Source of the DNA: Cyclobacteriaceae bacterium
Lineage (GTDB): Bacteria; Bacteroidota; Bacteroidia; Cytophagales; Cyclobacteriaceae
Length of the DNA stretch: 22,886 nucleotides
Assembly: GCA_025455225.1 (NCBI GenBank)
Contig: JALOMY010000006.1
Coordinates: 1-22,886 of the forward strand
Direction of reading: 5' to 3'
Shown: positions 1 through 7,677 of the stretch, piece after piece
Layout of the letters: each line of letters starts with the position of its first letter
Numbering within the stretch: position 1 is the first letter of the stretch
The notes under the pieces: generated by a model
Told to the model about the DNA's origin: nothing
What the model saw: only the letters and a program-made list of their open reading frames with translations
Databases searched by the model: none
Position numbers and translations under genes: made by a program

Positions 1-512
1 ATAACCTGGTCGCCTACATTAGCCTTGATTTTACGCGCAATGGTCTTGCTGAGCATAACTTCATTGGAATACCCGCTGTCTGGTAAATGAATAAACCGGC
101 CCTCCACCATATTGCTGTGGAATGCAACCGTATCGTAAGTTTTACCAACGCCTTTAATTACTACGCCCAATACTTCTTCATCGGTTTTAATTAAACCGGC
201 CTTGTGGGCAAACTCTTGAATATGTTTAATTCCCGGAAAGGACTGGTAATGGTTATACAAATCCATGTTGTAATCCATGGGTGTTTCTTCCATGGAATTA
301 TTCATGGTAAACTTTGTTACAAGAAGGTGACCGCTGAAGCTGTAGATTTTTTCCTTGACGGTATCCTGGAATCCACGTAAAATCAGGAAGGAAATAATGG
401 CCGCACCCAAACCAATACCAATGCTGGCTACTGCTATTTTATGAATCGTGGAAGAAAATCCTTCACCGGAAGACTTACCGATTCGTTTGGATATGAAGTA
501 AGAGAGATTCAA
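1..512 (-). CDS. FtsX/LolE-like ABC transporter permease, N-terminal part (runs off the left edge)
   Basis: Reading the minus strand from a TTG at 512-510 gives an open frame of 170 codons continuing past base 1. The N-terminus begins MNLSYFISKRI, a start typical of Bacteroidota MacB/LolE-type permeases. It is followed by a hydrophobic segment at about residues 26-46 (IAVASIGIGLGAAIISFLIL) and then a soluble part containing VMLSKTIARKIKANVGDQV, which fits the periplasmic MacB-type domain between the first and second membrane helices. The family works as the membrane subunit of lipoprotein-release or export ABC transporters. The frame stays open upstream of the TTG, so the start is inferred from the N-terminal pattern and no ATG competes. 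The C-terminal helices and the ATPase lie outside the window. It is divergent from the DUF1343 gene with only 22 bp between start codons. Confidence 0.8.
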   Translation of the reverse strand, partial: MNLSYFISKRIGKSSGEGFSSTIHKIAVASIGIGLGAAIISFLILRGFQDTVKEKIYSFSGHLLVTKFTMNNSMEETPMDYNMDLYNHYQSFPGIKHIQEFAHKAGLIKTDEEVLGVVIKGVGKTYDTVAFHSNMVEGRFIHLPDSGYSNEVMLSKTIARKIKANVGDQV

Positions 513-534
513 CTTTAAGTAAAATCGTAATCGC

Positions 535-1728
535 GTGAGCAAGATAAAATTTTTAATTCTACTTTTTTGTGCTTTTCAATGCGCCCATAAGCCCGGATCA
601 TCAACCGTAACAACACCCGTTAACCAGCCCGTAGCGTTAACCGGAATAACTACAGGCGCTGAACAGCTGGATTTACTCCTTCCAAAACTTTCCGGTCAGC
701 GTGTTGGCATTGTGGTCAATCAAACATCTCGTATAGGAAAAACCCACCTGGCGGATACGTTGTTGAAGCGGGGCGTTGCCCTTAAAAAAATACTTGCACC
801 CGAACATGGCTTCCGTGGAACAGCCGATGCCGGAGAAGAAATCAAAGATGGTGTTGATTCAAGAACGGGCCTCCCTGTGGCTTCCTTGTATGGCGCGAGC
901 AAGAAACCATCACCGGAACAACTGGCCGACCTGGATGTTGTTCTGTTCGACATTCAGGATGTAGGGGTTCGTTTTTTCACCTACATCAGCACATTGCATT
1001 ATGTAATGGAAGCTTGTGCGGAGAACAATAAGAAATTGATTGTTCTGGACCGGCCAAACCCGAACGGAAGTTATGTTGACGGGCCCGTAATGGAAAAGCA
1101 GCATATGTCTTTTGTGGGCCTGCATCCCATACCAATTGTACACGGATTAACCATTGGCGAGCTTGCGAATATGATCAACGGTGAAGGCTGGTTGGGAGAA
1201 AATAAAAAATGCAACCTGGAAGTGATCCCCTTAAAGAACTGGAAACACAGTGACTCCTATTCATTACCGGTAAAGCCATCACCCAATTTACCGAACGACC
1301 AGGCAGTAAAATTATATCCTTCCACCTGCTTGTTTGAAGGAACGGTATTAAGCCTCGGCCGTGGTACACAAATGCCGTTTCAGGTTATTGGCCATCCTGA
1401 TTTGAAAGGCATGCCCTTTCAGTTTACACCGGTAAGCATTGAAGGCATGTCGAAAAATCCTCCGCTTGAAAATCAAGTTTGTTACGGCATTGATCTTCGC
1501 CACGTAACTGTTAAAAAGCAGCTCAACCTGAGTTACCTGATTTCCATGTACCAGGCTTTTCCTGACAAGGATAAATTTTTCAACAATTATTTTGAGAAAC
1601 TGGCTGGTACCGCAAAGCTTCGTAATCAGATTAAAGAAGGCCTTTCTGAAGATGAGATCCGGAAAAGCTGGCAAGGAGGTATCGATCAGTATATGAAAAT
1701 CAGAAAGAAGTATTTGTTGTATGAATAA
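535..1728 (+). CDS. DUF1343 / NamZ-type exo-beta-N-acetylmuramidase-like lipoprotein
   Basis: 397 residues starting at GTG. The N-terminus (MSKIKFLILLFCAFQC) is a signal peptide with a plausible lipobox ending at Cys16, so it is probably an outer-membrane or periplasmic lipoprotein. The body matches DUF1343: RVGIVVNQTS at 56-65, ILAPEHGFRG at 86-95, FDIQDVGVRFFTY at 138-150, and a DRPNPNG stretch near 172. Characterised members (NamZ, CAZy GH171) remove N-acetylmuramic acid from the non-reducing end of peptidoglycan fragments. The Glu-His at 90-91 sits in the conserved block where the family's catalytic acid is expected; I infer this rather than having aligned it. Length and motif order look complete. 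Such enzymes act in muropeptide recycling, but no murein-recycling genes (murQ, anmK, ampG) are visible here. Endonuclease III follows 71 bp downstream and may be co-transcribed. Confidence 0.87.
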   Translation: MSKIKFLILLFCAFQCAHKPGSSTVTTPVNQPVALTGITTGAEQLDLLLPKLSGQRVGIVVNQTSRIGKTHLADTLLKRGVALKKILAPEHGFRGTADAGEEIKDGVDSRTGLPVASLYGASKKPSPEQLADLDVVLFDIQDVGVRFFTYISTLHYVMEACAENNKKLIVLDRPNPNGSYVDGPVMEKQHMSFVGLHPIPIVHGLTIGELANMINGEGWLGENKKCNLEVIPLKNWKHSDSYSLPVKPSPNLPNDQAVKLYPSTCLFEGTVLSLGRGTQMPFQVIGHPDLKGMPFQFTPVSIEGMSKNPPLENQVCYGIDLRHVTVKKQLNLSYLISMYQAFPDKDKFFNNYFEKLAGTAKLRNQIKEGLSEDEIRKSWQGGIDQYMKIRKKYLLYE

Positions 1729-1761
1729 CTTCCAGATTTCAAACCTCATGATTGTATACCC

Positions 1762-1796
1762 TGAAACCAGAAACCAGTGACCAGGAGCTAGAAACC
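1762..1796. repeat. Degenerate 7-bp tandem repeat, consensus AGAAACC
   Basis: Five consecutive 7-base units can be read: TGAAACC (1762), AGAAACC (1769), AGTGACC (1776), AGGAGCT (1783), AGAAACC (1790). A partial AGTATGACC then runs into the next start codon. The array fills the space just before the endonuclease III ATG at 1800. It is visible directly in the sequence; its function is unknown. Confidence 0.6.
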
Positions 1797-1799
1797 AGT

Positions 1800-2435
1800 A
1801 TGACCAAATCCGAAAAAGTTAAAGACATTCTCAGACTGTTGGATAAATACATTCCGGAGGCTCCGGTTCCGCTTCATCATAAAGACGCCTACACGCTGTT
1901 GATTTCCGTTTTACTCTCCGCCCAATGCACAGATGAACGCGTTAATAAAACCACACCTATTCTTTTTAAGCAAGCCGACAATCCGTATGATATGATCAAA
2001 CTCTCGGTAGATGAGATTCGTGAAATCATCAAGCCCTGCGGACTTTCACCCATGAAGTCAAAAGGTATTTACGGCCTGTCAAAAATACTGGTAGAGAAAT
2101 ACAACGGTAAAGTTCCGTCTACCTTTGAAGAATTAGAAGAACTGCCGGCTGTTGGTCATAAAACAGCTTCGGTGGTAATGACGCAATGGTTTAACAAACC
2201 CGCCTTTCCGGTGGATACCCACATTCACCGGCTGGCGTATCGCTGGGGCCTCTCGAATGGCAAAAGTGTGGAACAAACCGAACGCGATCTGAAGCGGTTG
2301 ATCCCAGAAAACAAATGGAATAAAGTACATCTTCAGATCATTTATTTTGGCCGGAAATATTGCCCTGCCCGGGGACACAATTGGAAAGAATGCCCGATTT
2401 GTTCTAAATATATGCGAAGGTCCTTACGCGACTGA
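1800..2435 (+). CDS. nth: Endonuclease III (DNA glycosylase / AP lyase) with an atypical cluster motif
   Basis: 211 residues from ATG 1800. An open frame extends back to 1752, but that part encodes only the 7-bp repeat, so 1800 is preferred. The enzyme removes oxidised pyrimidines and cleaves abasic sites in base excision repair. The helix-hairpin-helix ELPAVGHKTA at 114-123 carries the catalytic Lys121 (LPGVGRKTA in E. coli), and PVDTHIHR at 137-144 carries the catalytic Asp139. LLSAQCTDERVNK near 38-50 is the conserved N-terminal block. The usual C-terminal 4Fe-4S ligand pattern C-x6-C-x2-C-x5-C is not intact: Cys188, Cys198 and Cys201 are present (C-x9-C-x2-C) and there is no fourth Cys before the end. 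The stop codon abuts the stop of the convergent small membrane gene, and the two stops form TGATCA. Confidence 0.93.
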   Translation: MTKSEKVKDILRLLDKYIPEAPVPLHHKDAYTLLISVLLSAQCTDERVNKTTPILFKQADNPYDMIKLSVDEIREIIKPCGLSPMKSKGIYGLSKILVEKYNGKVPSTFEELEELPAVGHKTASVVMTQWFNKPAFPVDTHIHRLAYRWGLSNGKSVEQTERDLKRLIPENKWNKVHLQIIYFGRKYCPARGHNWKECPICSKYMRRSLRD

Positions 2436-2801
2436 TCAGGAAGCTGGCTTCATATACATCACATAAAACAACACCGGAAGAAATCCCGTGATGAACAACA
2501 ATGCCCCTGTAATAAAAAGTGCATCCGCACCTGTAAGATGAAGGATCTTGAATAGTACCGAGATACCCGTTAATAAACTGCAAGCAAACCCTACCAGTAA
2601 TTTTAGCTTTTCGATACGGTTAGTATACTTTTCTGTCCTCCATTTACTATACGCATGAATTGGGATGAACACCAGTGTAAATACTATGAAGCCATAGATC
2701 AGCAGTTCATCCGCACCGGGCCAATGAAGAATTTTAAAGGTAAGTCCGAGACATGCTGTAACGGAACTCAATAGTCCGGCAAGATGGATTAGTATTTTCA
2801 T
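2436..2801 (-). CDS. Small membrane protein with two GldL-like FKILHxxGAD motifs
   Basis: 121 residues from ATG 2801. The frame stays open further upstream, but MKILIHLAG is the natural start. About four transmembrane segments are predicted by eye (roughly 4-20, 33-49, 67-84, 95-115). FKILHWPGAD at 22-31 and FKILHLTGAD at 84-93 are each followed by a hydrophobic helix ending in a Pro, so the protein is an internal duplication with a period of 62 residues. The same motif is found in the N-terminal membrane part of GldL, the proton-driven motor subunit of gliding motility and type IX secretion. GldL itself is longer and has a soluble C-terminal domain that is absent here. I do not assign a function. 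It is convergent with nth (stop codons adjacent) and divergent from fmt. Confidence 0.75.
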   Translation of the reverse strand: MKILIHLAGLLSSVTACLGLTFKILHWPGADELLIYGFIVFTLVFIPIHAYSKWRTEKYTNRIEKLKLLVGFACSLLTGISVLFKILHLTGADALFITGALLFITGFLPVLFYVMYMKPAS

Positions 2802-2923
2802 GATGAAACATCGGAGGAAAGACAAACCGATTTGAAAACAAGATAAAGCAAAGCAGGATAGTAATCTATAGCAAAGCATTATACCTCATTTTATACCATA
2901 TTTGCCTATAACCACCTGAAGCG

Positions 2924-3850
2924 ATGCCGGATCTGAGAATAATTTTTATGGGTACCCCGGAGTTTGCCGTGCCCAGCCTGGAAATACTGATTGAAAAGGG
3001 TAAGAATGTGGTTGCCGTAGTTACGGCACCGGATAAACCCCAGGGACGCGGGCAGAAAATTACCTTTTCACCGGTTAAAGAATGCGCCCTCAAGCACAAC
3101 ATGCCCGTTTTACAACCTTCGAATTTGAAATCACCTTTGTTCCTTGAAGAATTGAAACGCTTCAATGCCAATCTCCAGGTGGTGGTTGCCTTCCGCATGT
3201 TGCCCGAATCAGTCTGGAGTATGCCTGATCTTGGCACTTTTAACCTTCATGCTTCTTTATTGCCGCAATACCGCGGTGCCGCACCCATCAACTGGGCGAT
3301 TATCAACGGGGAGGAGGAAACGGGTGTAACCACTTTTTTTCTGAAACATGAAATAGACACCGGTAGCATTATTTTCCAGGAGAAGGAACCCATACAACCG
3401 TCAGACAATGCAGGAACGTTATATGAACGCCTGATGATGAAAGGCGCCCAATTGGTATTGAAGACGGTGGAGGCCATTGAAACCGGGAATTACACAACGC
3501 AGCCTCAGTCTGAACATGCTGAATTGAAACATGCACCAAAGATTTACAAAGAAACCTGCGAAATTAACTGGAACAATACCTCCCGGAATATCATCAACCT
3601 GGTACGCGGCCTAAGTCCCTACCCTGCCGCCTGGTTTAAACTCAATAATAAAACCTATAAAGCATACAATGTCACGGCAATTGATTTCAGTTATCCGGGG
3701 TCACCTTCAGAAGGAACCTATCAGACGGATGATAAGAACTACCTGTACTTTAAAACATTTGATGGATGGGTGTCGATTGAAGAAATTCAGCCGGAAGGAA
3801 AAAAACGAATGACTATACGTGAATTTTTCAGAGGCAATAAAATCGTGTAA
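2924..3850 (+). CDS. fmt: Methionyl-tRNA formyltransferase
   Basis: 308 residues, the usual length. It formylates the amino group of initiator Met-tRNA using 10-formyl-tetrahydrofolate in the cytoplasm. The N-terminal Rossmann domain starts RIIFMGTPEFAVPSL (5-19). The formyl-folate site is FNLHASLLPQYRGAAPINW (106-124), with catalytic Asn107 and His109 and the third residue Asp145 in EIDTGSII. The C-terminal OB-fold region begins near residue 205 (KIYKETCEINWNN at about 206-218) and is complete. Start ATG 2924 has a compact N-terminus matching the family. It opens a plus-strand run of closely spaced genes that also contains dihydrofolate reductase, another folate enzyme, two genes downstream. 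Confidence 0.97.
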   Translation: MPDLRIIFMGTPEFAVPSLEILIEKGKNVVAVVTAPDKPQGRGQKITFSPVKECALKHNMPVLQPSNLKSPLFLEELKRFNANLQVVVAFRMLPESVWSMPDLGTFNLHASLLPQYRGAAPINWAIINGEEETGVTTFFLKHEIDTGSIIFQEKEPIQPSDNAGTLYERLMMKGAQLVLKTVEAIETGNYTTQPQSEHAELKHAPKIYKETCEINWNNTSRNIINLVRGLSPYPAAWFKLNNKTYKAYNVTAIDFSYPGSPSEGTYQTDDKNYLYFKTFDGWVSIEEIQPEGKKRMTIREFFRGNKIV

Positions 3851-3861
3851 GAATTTTCAGA

Positions 3862-4461
3862 ATGACCCTTCGGATTCTTTGCCTGTTTATTTTGCTTTCC
3901 TTTGAAACCCATGCACAAGTTAAAGAGGGTGACTTATTAATTGGAGCCGGTTATACGTATGTTACCATTGATGGATTTGAAATCATACAAGCTGCTGCTA
4001 TTAAATCCGAATTGATGATAAGCAAGCGATTTGGTGCAGAAATGACGATTGCCGGTGCAAAAGATTATGCTCAATACGGCATTCAGAATCTCTTGCTGCC
4101 CCTGGGTATAGTATGGTCCAAGTCAGGTAAAAATAAAGGAGGTGGATTTCTCTTTCTGATTGGAGGAATACTGGCCTTGTTCGAACAAACCAATTATCAC
4201 ATCCCGCTTTCATCAAGCATGGAAGTGGTTCCATACCTAAGCGTATTACGTTTGCGGTATATTTATGATCGCGAGAATCAGAATACGAGTCATATTTATT
4301 CATCGTGGTCTTTAGGAACAAAGCTTACTTTAACTACTCAAAAAAACTGGTTTATTCATGGTTATGCTGAAACAGGAAGTTTGTATTACAGCAAGACACC
4401 CGATACCTTTCAGGCCGGAATAACACTGGGTTATATTTTTAAAAATAAATCGGAAGAATGA
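3862..4461 (+). CDS. Secreted protein of unknown function, probably a small outer-membrane beta-barrel
   Basis: 199 residues. The N-terminus MTLRILCLFILLSFETHAQ is a typical Bacteroidota signal peptide with cleavage after HAQ. The mature part has alternating short strands rich in aromatic and Gly residues (LLIGAGYTYVTIDGF, GYAETGSLYYSKT) and ends in GITLGYIFKNKSEE, which resembles a barrel-closing strand. This is inference from composition; I do not recognise a named family. It starts 11 bp after fmt, and its stop overlaps the dihydrofolate reductase start by 4 bp (ATGA at 4458-4461), so it is almost certainly translated from the same transcript. Nothing links it functionally to folate metabolism. 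Confidence 0.7.
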   Translation: MTLRILCLFILLSFETHAQVKEGDLLIGAGYTYVTIDGFEIIQAAAIKSELMISKRFGAEMTIAGAKDYAQYGIQNLLLPLGIVWSKSGKNKGGGFLFLIGGILALFEQTNYHIPLSSSMEVVPYLSVLRLRYIYDRENQNTSHIYSSWSLGTKLTLTTQKNWFIHGYAETGSLYYSKTPDTFQAGITLGYIFKNKSEE

Positions 4462-4961
4462 CGATATCGCTGATTGCAGCACTTACTGAGAATTATGTAA
4501 TTGGAAGAAATCAGGGCCTGCCCTGGCATCTCCCTGACGACATGAAGTATTTCATGCAAACCACAAAGGGGCATTATGTAATTATGGGCCGTAAAAACTA
4601 CGAATCCATTCCCATTAAATTCAGACCCTTGCCCAATCGCACCAACATCGTAGTAACCCGGCAAAAGAACTTCCAGGCTCCCGAATGCCTGGTGGTGCAT
4701 TCTTTGGAAGAAGGACTGGAACTTGCCCACGAGGCCAGGCAGGAGGAAGTCTTCATCATTGGTGGCGCTGAAATTTACAAGCGAGGCCTTGCTTATGCAC
4801 AACGCCTGTACCTGACCGAAATAGCCGGGGAAATTGAAGGCGATGTCTATTTTCCATCGTTCAACAAGGATGAGTGGAGTGAAATCTCACGCAAGCATCA
4901 TCCGGCTGATGAACGTCACCTCTTTGCTTTTGATTATGTTGTTTATGAAAGAAAAGATTGA
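4458..4961 (+). CDS. folA: Dihydrofolate reductase
   Basis: 167 residues, normal for a chromosomal DHFR. It reduces dihydrofolate to tetrahydrofolate with NADPH. Visible motifs are ISLIAALTENYVIGRNQGLPW (3-23), the active-site acid in HLPDDMKYF (Asp28 in the position of E. coli Asp27), VIMGRKNYESIP (NADPH-binding block near 41-52), and VFIIGGAEIY (GG loop near 96-105). The C-terminal strand FAFDYVVYERK is typical. The start codon overlaps the preceding gene's stop by 4 bp, which supports translational coupling. No thymidylate synthase gene, a common partner, is present in the window. Confidence 0.97.
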   Translation: MTISLIAALTENYVIGRNQGLPWHLPDDMKYFMQTTKGHYVIMGRKNYESIPIKFRPLPNRTNIVVTRQKNFQAPECLVVHSLEEGLELAHEARQEEVFIIGGAEIYKRGLAYAQRLYLTEIAGEIEGDVYFPSFNKDEWSEISRKHHPADERHLFAFDYVVYERKD

Positions 4962-4981
4962 ATAGCTTTAACGTACGAATT

Positions 4982-5356
4982 ATGGAATCACATAAAAAAA
5001 TACTCAGCATCCTGTACATTATTTCAGGTGCCTTGCAATTGATAATCCTGGGTGGGGTCTCGGTTTTTCTGTCGACCCTGTTTCCTTACCTGGCTAAAGA
5101 AGCCGGACCCGAAGGCGGCTGGATACTCGAAATGATCGGGCAGTTTATTCCGTTTATTCTCTGGGTTATTATTTTGCTGTTCGCCATTCCGTCCATTATA
5201 GGAGGCATTGCCCTTCTTCAGGGAAAATCGTGGGCCCTAACCTTACTCCTAATTATGGGTTGTTTCAAACTGTTCTCCTTTCCCATCGGAACGGCCCTTG
5301 GCATTTATGCGATATGGGTTTATGCCGAATCGAATAAACAATCCACGGTTGCCTGA
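4982..5356 (+). CDS. Small four-helix membrane protein, function unknown
   Basis: 124 residues from ATG 4982. An in-frame TTG at 4958 would add eight residues overlapping folA and is less likely. Four hydrophobic segments can be seen, approximately 8-35, 52-66, 67-79 and 84-113. The end FPIGTALGIYAIWVYAES and the SIIGGIALLQGKSWA block are a pattern common in short Bacteroidota membrane proteins. I cannot attach a named family or role. It lies between folA (20 bp) and the short-chain dehydrogenase (6 bp), apparently in the same operon. Confidence 0.72.
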   Translation: MESHKKILSILYIISGALQLIILGGVSVFLSTLFPYLAKEAGPEGGWILEMIGQFIPFILWVIILLFAIPSIIGGIALLQGKSWALTLLLIMGCFKLFSFPIGTALGIYAIWVYAESNKQSTVA

Positions 5357-5362
5357 CCAACC

Positions 5363-6172
5363 ATGACAAAACTCACGGGTAAAGTAATCTGGATCACCGG
5401 TGCCTCTTCCGGAATTGGTGAAGCGTTAACCTATGCCCTGGCGAAACGAGGCAACCGGTTGATACTTTCTGCCCGCAGAACAGAAGAACTGGAAAGGGTT
5501 AAAAATAATTGTGCCGGAACAGATCCAAAGGACATTCACATTCTTCCGTTGGATCTTGGCGAAATCAACCAATTAAAAGAGCGCACTGAAGAGGCCATCA
5601 GGGTGTTCGGGCAAATTGATGTTTTGATTAATAATGGAGGTATCAGTCAACGAAGCCTGGCCAAAGACACATCTCTTGAGGTTGACCGAAGATTAATGGA
5701 GGTCGATTATTTCGGAACGATTGCACTTACCAAATACCTGATCCCTCATTTTATTCAGCAGCAAGCCGGTCATTATGTAGTCGTTACCAGCGTTACCGGA
5801 AAAGTTGGTACACCGTACCGTTCGGGCTATTCAGCAGCCAAACATGCCTTGCATGGTTTCTTCGATGCCCTTCGCGCTGAACTTTGGAAAGAAAATAAAT
5901 CGATATACGTCACCATAGTAGGGCCGGGATGGATTCGCACGAATGTTTCGATCAATGCACTTACGGGAGATGGTACACCCAATCGCACGATGGATCCAAC
6001 AACCGCACGGGGAATTGATCCCAATGTATTGGCCGGTAAAATGATTAAGGCCATTGAACGGAAAAAGAATGAAGTTTTTATCGCGGGGACCAAAGAGACG
6101 TTAGCGCTTTACCTGAAACGATTTTTCCCGGGCCTGTTATCTAAAATAATTCGTAACGCTGCCGTACGCTGA
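5363..6172 (+). CDS. Short-chain dehydrogenase/reductase (classical SDR)
   Basis: 269 residues. The NAD(P)-binding motif TGASSGIGE is at 12-20, NNGG at 90-93 (NNAG in most members), catalytic Ser143 in VTSVTGK, and YSAAK at 156-160 with Tyr156 and Lys160. The region after the active site (GPGWIRTNVSINALTGDG) resembles the DHRS7-type subgroup of membrane-associated SDRs, and the C-terminal ALYLKRFFPGLLSKIIRN could be a membrane-associated helix. Arg38-Arg39 after the second strand suggest NADP preference. Substrate unknown. The TSUP transporter starts 6 bp downstream. Confidence 0.93.
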   Translation: MTKLTGKVIWITGASSGIGEALTYALAKRGNRLILSARRTEELERVKNNCAGTDPKDIHILPLDLGEINQLKERTEEAIRVFGQIDVLINNGGISQRSLAKDTSLEVDRRLMEVDYFGTIALTKYLIPHFIQQQAGHYVVVTSVTGKVGTPYRSGYSAAKHALHGFFDALRAELWKENKSIYVTIVGPGWIRTNVSINALTGDGTPNRTMDPTTARGIDPNVLAGKMIKAIERKKNEVFIAGTKETLALYLKRFFPGLLSKIIRNAAVR

Positions 6173-6178
6173 TCTACT

Positions 6179-6931
6179 GTGGAGATATTGCAAAACATCC
6201 TGATCATTTTCATCGGCTTTATCTCCGGGTTTCTTAATACCGTTGCCGGTGGTGGATCACTCATTACATTACCCATACTGATCTTTATGGGATTACCCGG
6301 TTCGGTGGCTAATGCCACTAACCGTGTAGCTATTCTGTCACAAAACATTTTTGCCGTTACCGGTTTTAACAGCAAGGGCGTTAAGCTTCCGTTTCCCTAC
6401 AGCCTGTACCTGGGGCTGGCCTCGTTGGCAGGTGGTTTTATCGGAGCACGCCTGGCAGTCGACATTAATGACTCATTGTTTAATCGCATTCTGGCCGTTG
6501 TCATGATCATGGTAGTTACCAGCATTGTGCTCGAGCCCAAGACAAAAAAAGAAAACCGGCCACAGCGATTAGGATTTATTCCTCAGGCCCTGGGAGTTTT
6601 GTCTTTCTTTTTCCTGGGCATTTATGGCGGGTTCATCCAGGCAGGAATCGGATTCCTGGTAATTGCCGTGCTGACCCGTATCAATCATTTCAACCTGATC
6701 ACCACCAATTATGTGAAAGTATTCGCGGCCATTGTCTATACCGGGGTTTCCGTACTCATCTTTGCCCTTGAAGATAAAATCATCTGGATTACCGGTCTTA
6801 CGCTGGCAATTGGTCAAGGATTTGGGGGCTGGTACGCCAGCCGCTGGAGTGTTGATAAAGGAGAAGTCTGGATCAAACGGATTCTGGTAATTGCAGTTAT
6901 TGTATTGGCTATCAAACTTTGGTTCTTCTGA
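6179..6931 (+). CDS. TSUP (TauE/SafE) family membrane transporter
   Basis: 250 residues from GTG 6179, 6 bp after the SDR stop. Seven to eight hydrophobic segments are visible. The family's duplicated halves show as VAGGGSLITLPILIFMGLP...ANATNRVAI near 23-52 and GIYGGFIQAGIGFLVIAVL near 145-163, each with the glycine-rich re-entrant motif. Members export or import sulfite, sulfonates or related organic anions across the inner membrane. The exact substrate cannot be read from sequence, and no sulfur-metabolism genes are adjacent. The GTG start is chosen because it begins directly with the first helix; no ATG occurs before the helix ends. Confidence 0.92.
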   Translation: MEILQNILIIFIGFISGFLNTVAGGGSLITLPILIFMGLPGSVANATNRVAILSQNIFAVTGFNSKGVKLPFPYSLYLGLASLAGGFIGARLAVDINDSLFNRILAVVMIMVVTSIVLEPKTKKENRPQRLGFIPQALGVLSFFFLGIYGGFIQAGIGFLVIAVLTRINHFNLITTNYVKVFAAIVYTGVSVLIFALEDKIIWITGLTLAIGQGFGGWYASRWSVDKGEVWIKRILVIAVIVLAIKLWFF

Positions 6932-6979
6932 AGGGATTTGATTACACTTAATTAATCTATTCCTCCTTATCTTAATCCC

Positions 6980-7264
6980 ATGAATATTTCCATAGAACAA
7001 TCCGGGCATAAGGGTTCATTTTACTATGAAGAAAATGGAGATCGTTTGGCCGAAATGACTTTTACGATGGCCGGAGATCGACATATGATCATAGATCATA
7101 CGGATGTTGCGGATGCCTTACGCGGAAAAGGTGCCGGCAAGCAATTAGTACAAGCTGCAGTTGAACACGCCCGCGCAAAACAAATTACCATAACACCTCT
7201 TTGTCCGTTTGCCCGGTCGGTCTTTAATAAGGTAACGGAATTTCAAGATGTTTTAAATCATTAA
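6980..7264 (+). CDS. Small GNAT-fold N-acetyltransferase (YidJ/YjdJ-like)
   Basis: 94 residues, the short single-domain form of the GNAT fold (Acetyltransf_CG type). The acetyl-CoA pyrophosphate loop is LRGKGAGKQLV (48-58), preceded by DHTDVADA, and ITPLCPFARSVFNK (66-79) is the conserved C-terminal block of this subfamily. These proteins are widespread, cytoplasmic and mostly of unknown substrate. The gene is preceded by a 48-bp gap, larger than others in this run, so it may have its own promoter. The META-domain lipoprotein follows 6 bp downstream. Confidence 0.92.
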   Translation: MNISIEQSGHKGSFYYEENGDRLAEMTFTMAGDRHMIIDHTDVADALRGKGAGKQLVQAAVEHARAKQITITPLCPFARSVFNKVTEFQDVLNH

Positions 7265-7270
7265 CCGATT

Positions 7271-7669
7271 ATGCTCATGCGCTTAGTTTTGCTTTGTTTC
7301 CTGTTGTCAATAACACTGTACGGATGCCAATCACAAAAAGCTTTGCTGTACGATAAGGAATGGAAACTGATACGAATGAATGAAACCGATTATAACGGGA
7401 TGGAAAAACCGGTTACCCTGTTAATTAATCAAACCGATAAGAAGGTCTCGGGCTTTGGAGGATGCAACCGATATTTCGGCACCCTTACCCTGAATGAAGA
7501 TTCCTTCAAACTAAGTGAAATCGGATCAACCAAAATGTATTGCGCGGAAACCATGCCCGTTGAGGATGCCTATTTCAAAGTGCTCCAACAGGTTGATCAA
7601 TACGAAATAAAAGAAAACCAACTTCAGCTGAGTTCAAAAGGAGTTGTCGTTCTGGTGTTCAGCCACTAA
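7271..7669 (+). CDS. META-domain (HslJ-like) lipoprotein
   Basis: 132 residues. MLMRLVLLCFLLSITLYGC is a lipoprotein signal with a lipobox ending at Cys19. The mature part is a single META domain: LYDKEWKLIRMNE near 26-38, then SGFGGCNRYFGTL near 56-68, the signature block of HslJ/META proteins, and STKMYCAETMPVEDAYFKVL near 83-102. HslJ is an outer-membrane protein linked to novobiocin resistance in E. coli; the molecular role in Bacteroidota is unknown. It is the last gene of the plus-strand run; the convergent TPR gene ends 8 bp away. Confidence 0.9.
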   Translation: MLMRLVLLCFLLSITLYGCQSQKALLYDKEWKLIRMNETDYNGMEKPVTLLINQTDKKVSGFGGCNRYFGTLTLNEDSFKLSEIGSTKMYCAETMPVEDAYFKVLQQVDQYEIKENQLQLSSKGVVVLVFSH

Positions 7670-7677
7670 TACACTCT

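Noticed and set aside
1348..1749. 133-codon open frame on the minus strand inside the DUF1343 gene
   Set aside because: Antisense shadow of a well-supported gene; no recognisable motif and low-quality composition.
1762..1796. The 7-bp repeats as a CRISPR array
   Set aside because: Units are 7 bp with no spacers, so this is a tandem repeat, not CRISPR.
2433..2438. TGATCA palindrome at the junction of nth and the membrane gene
   Set aside because: It is simply two TGA stop codons back to back on opposite strands, not a regulatory site.
2847..2878. AGCAAAGCA twice, 23 bp apart, between the GldL-like gene and fmt
   Set aside because: Only two copies, in AT-rich DNA, with no promoter or symmetry around them; likely chance.
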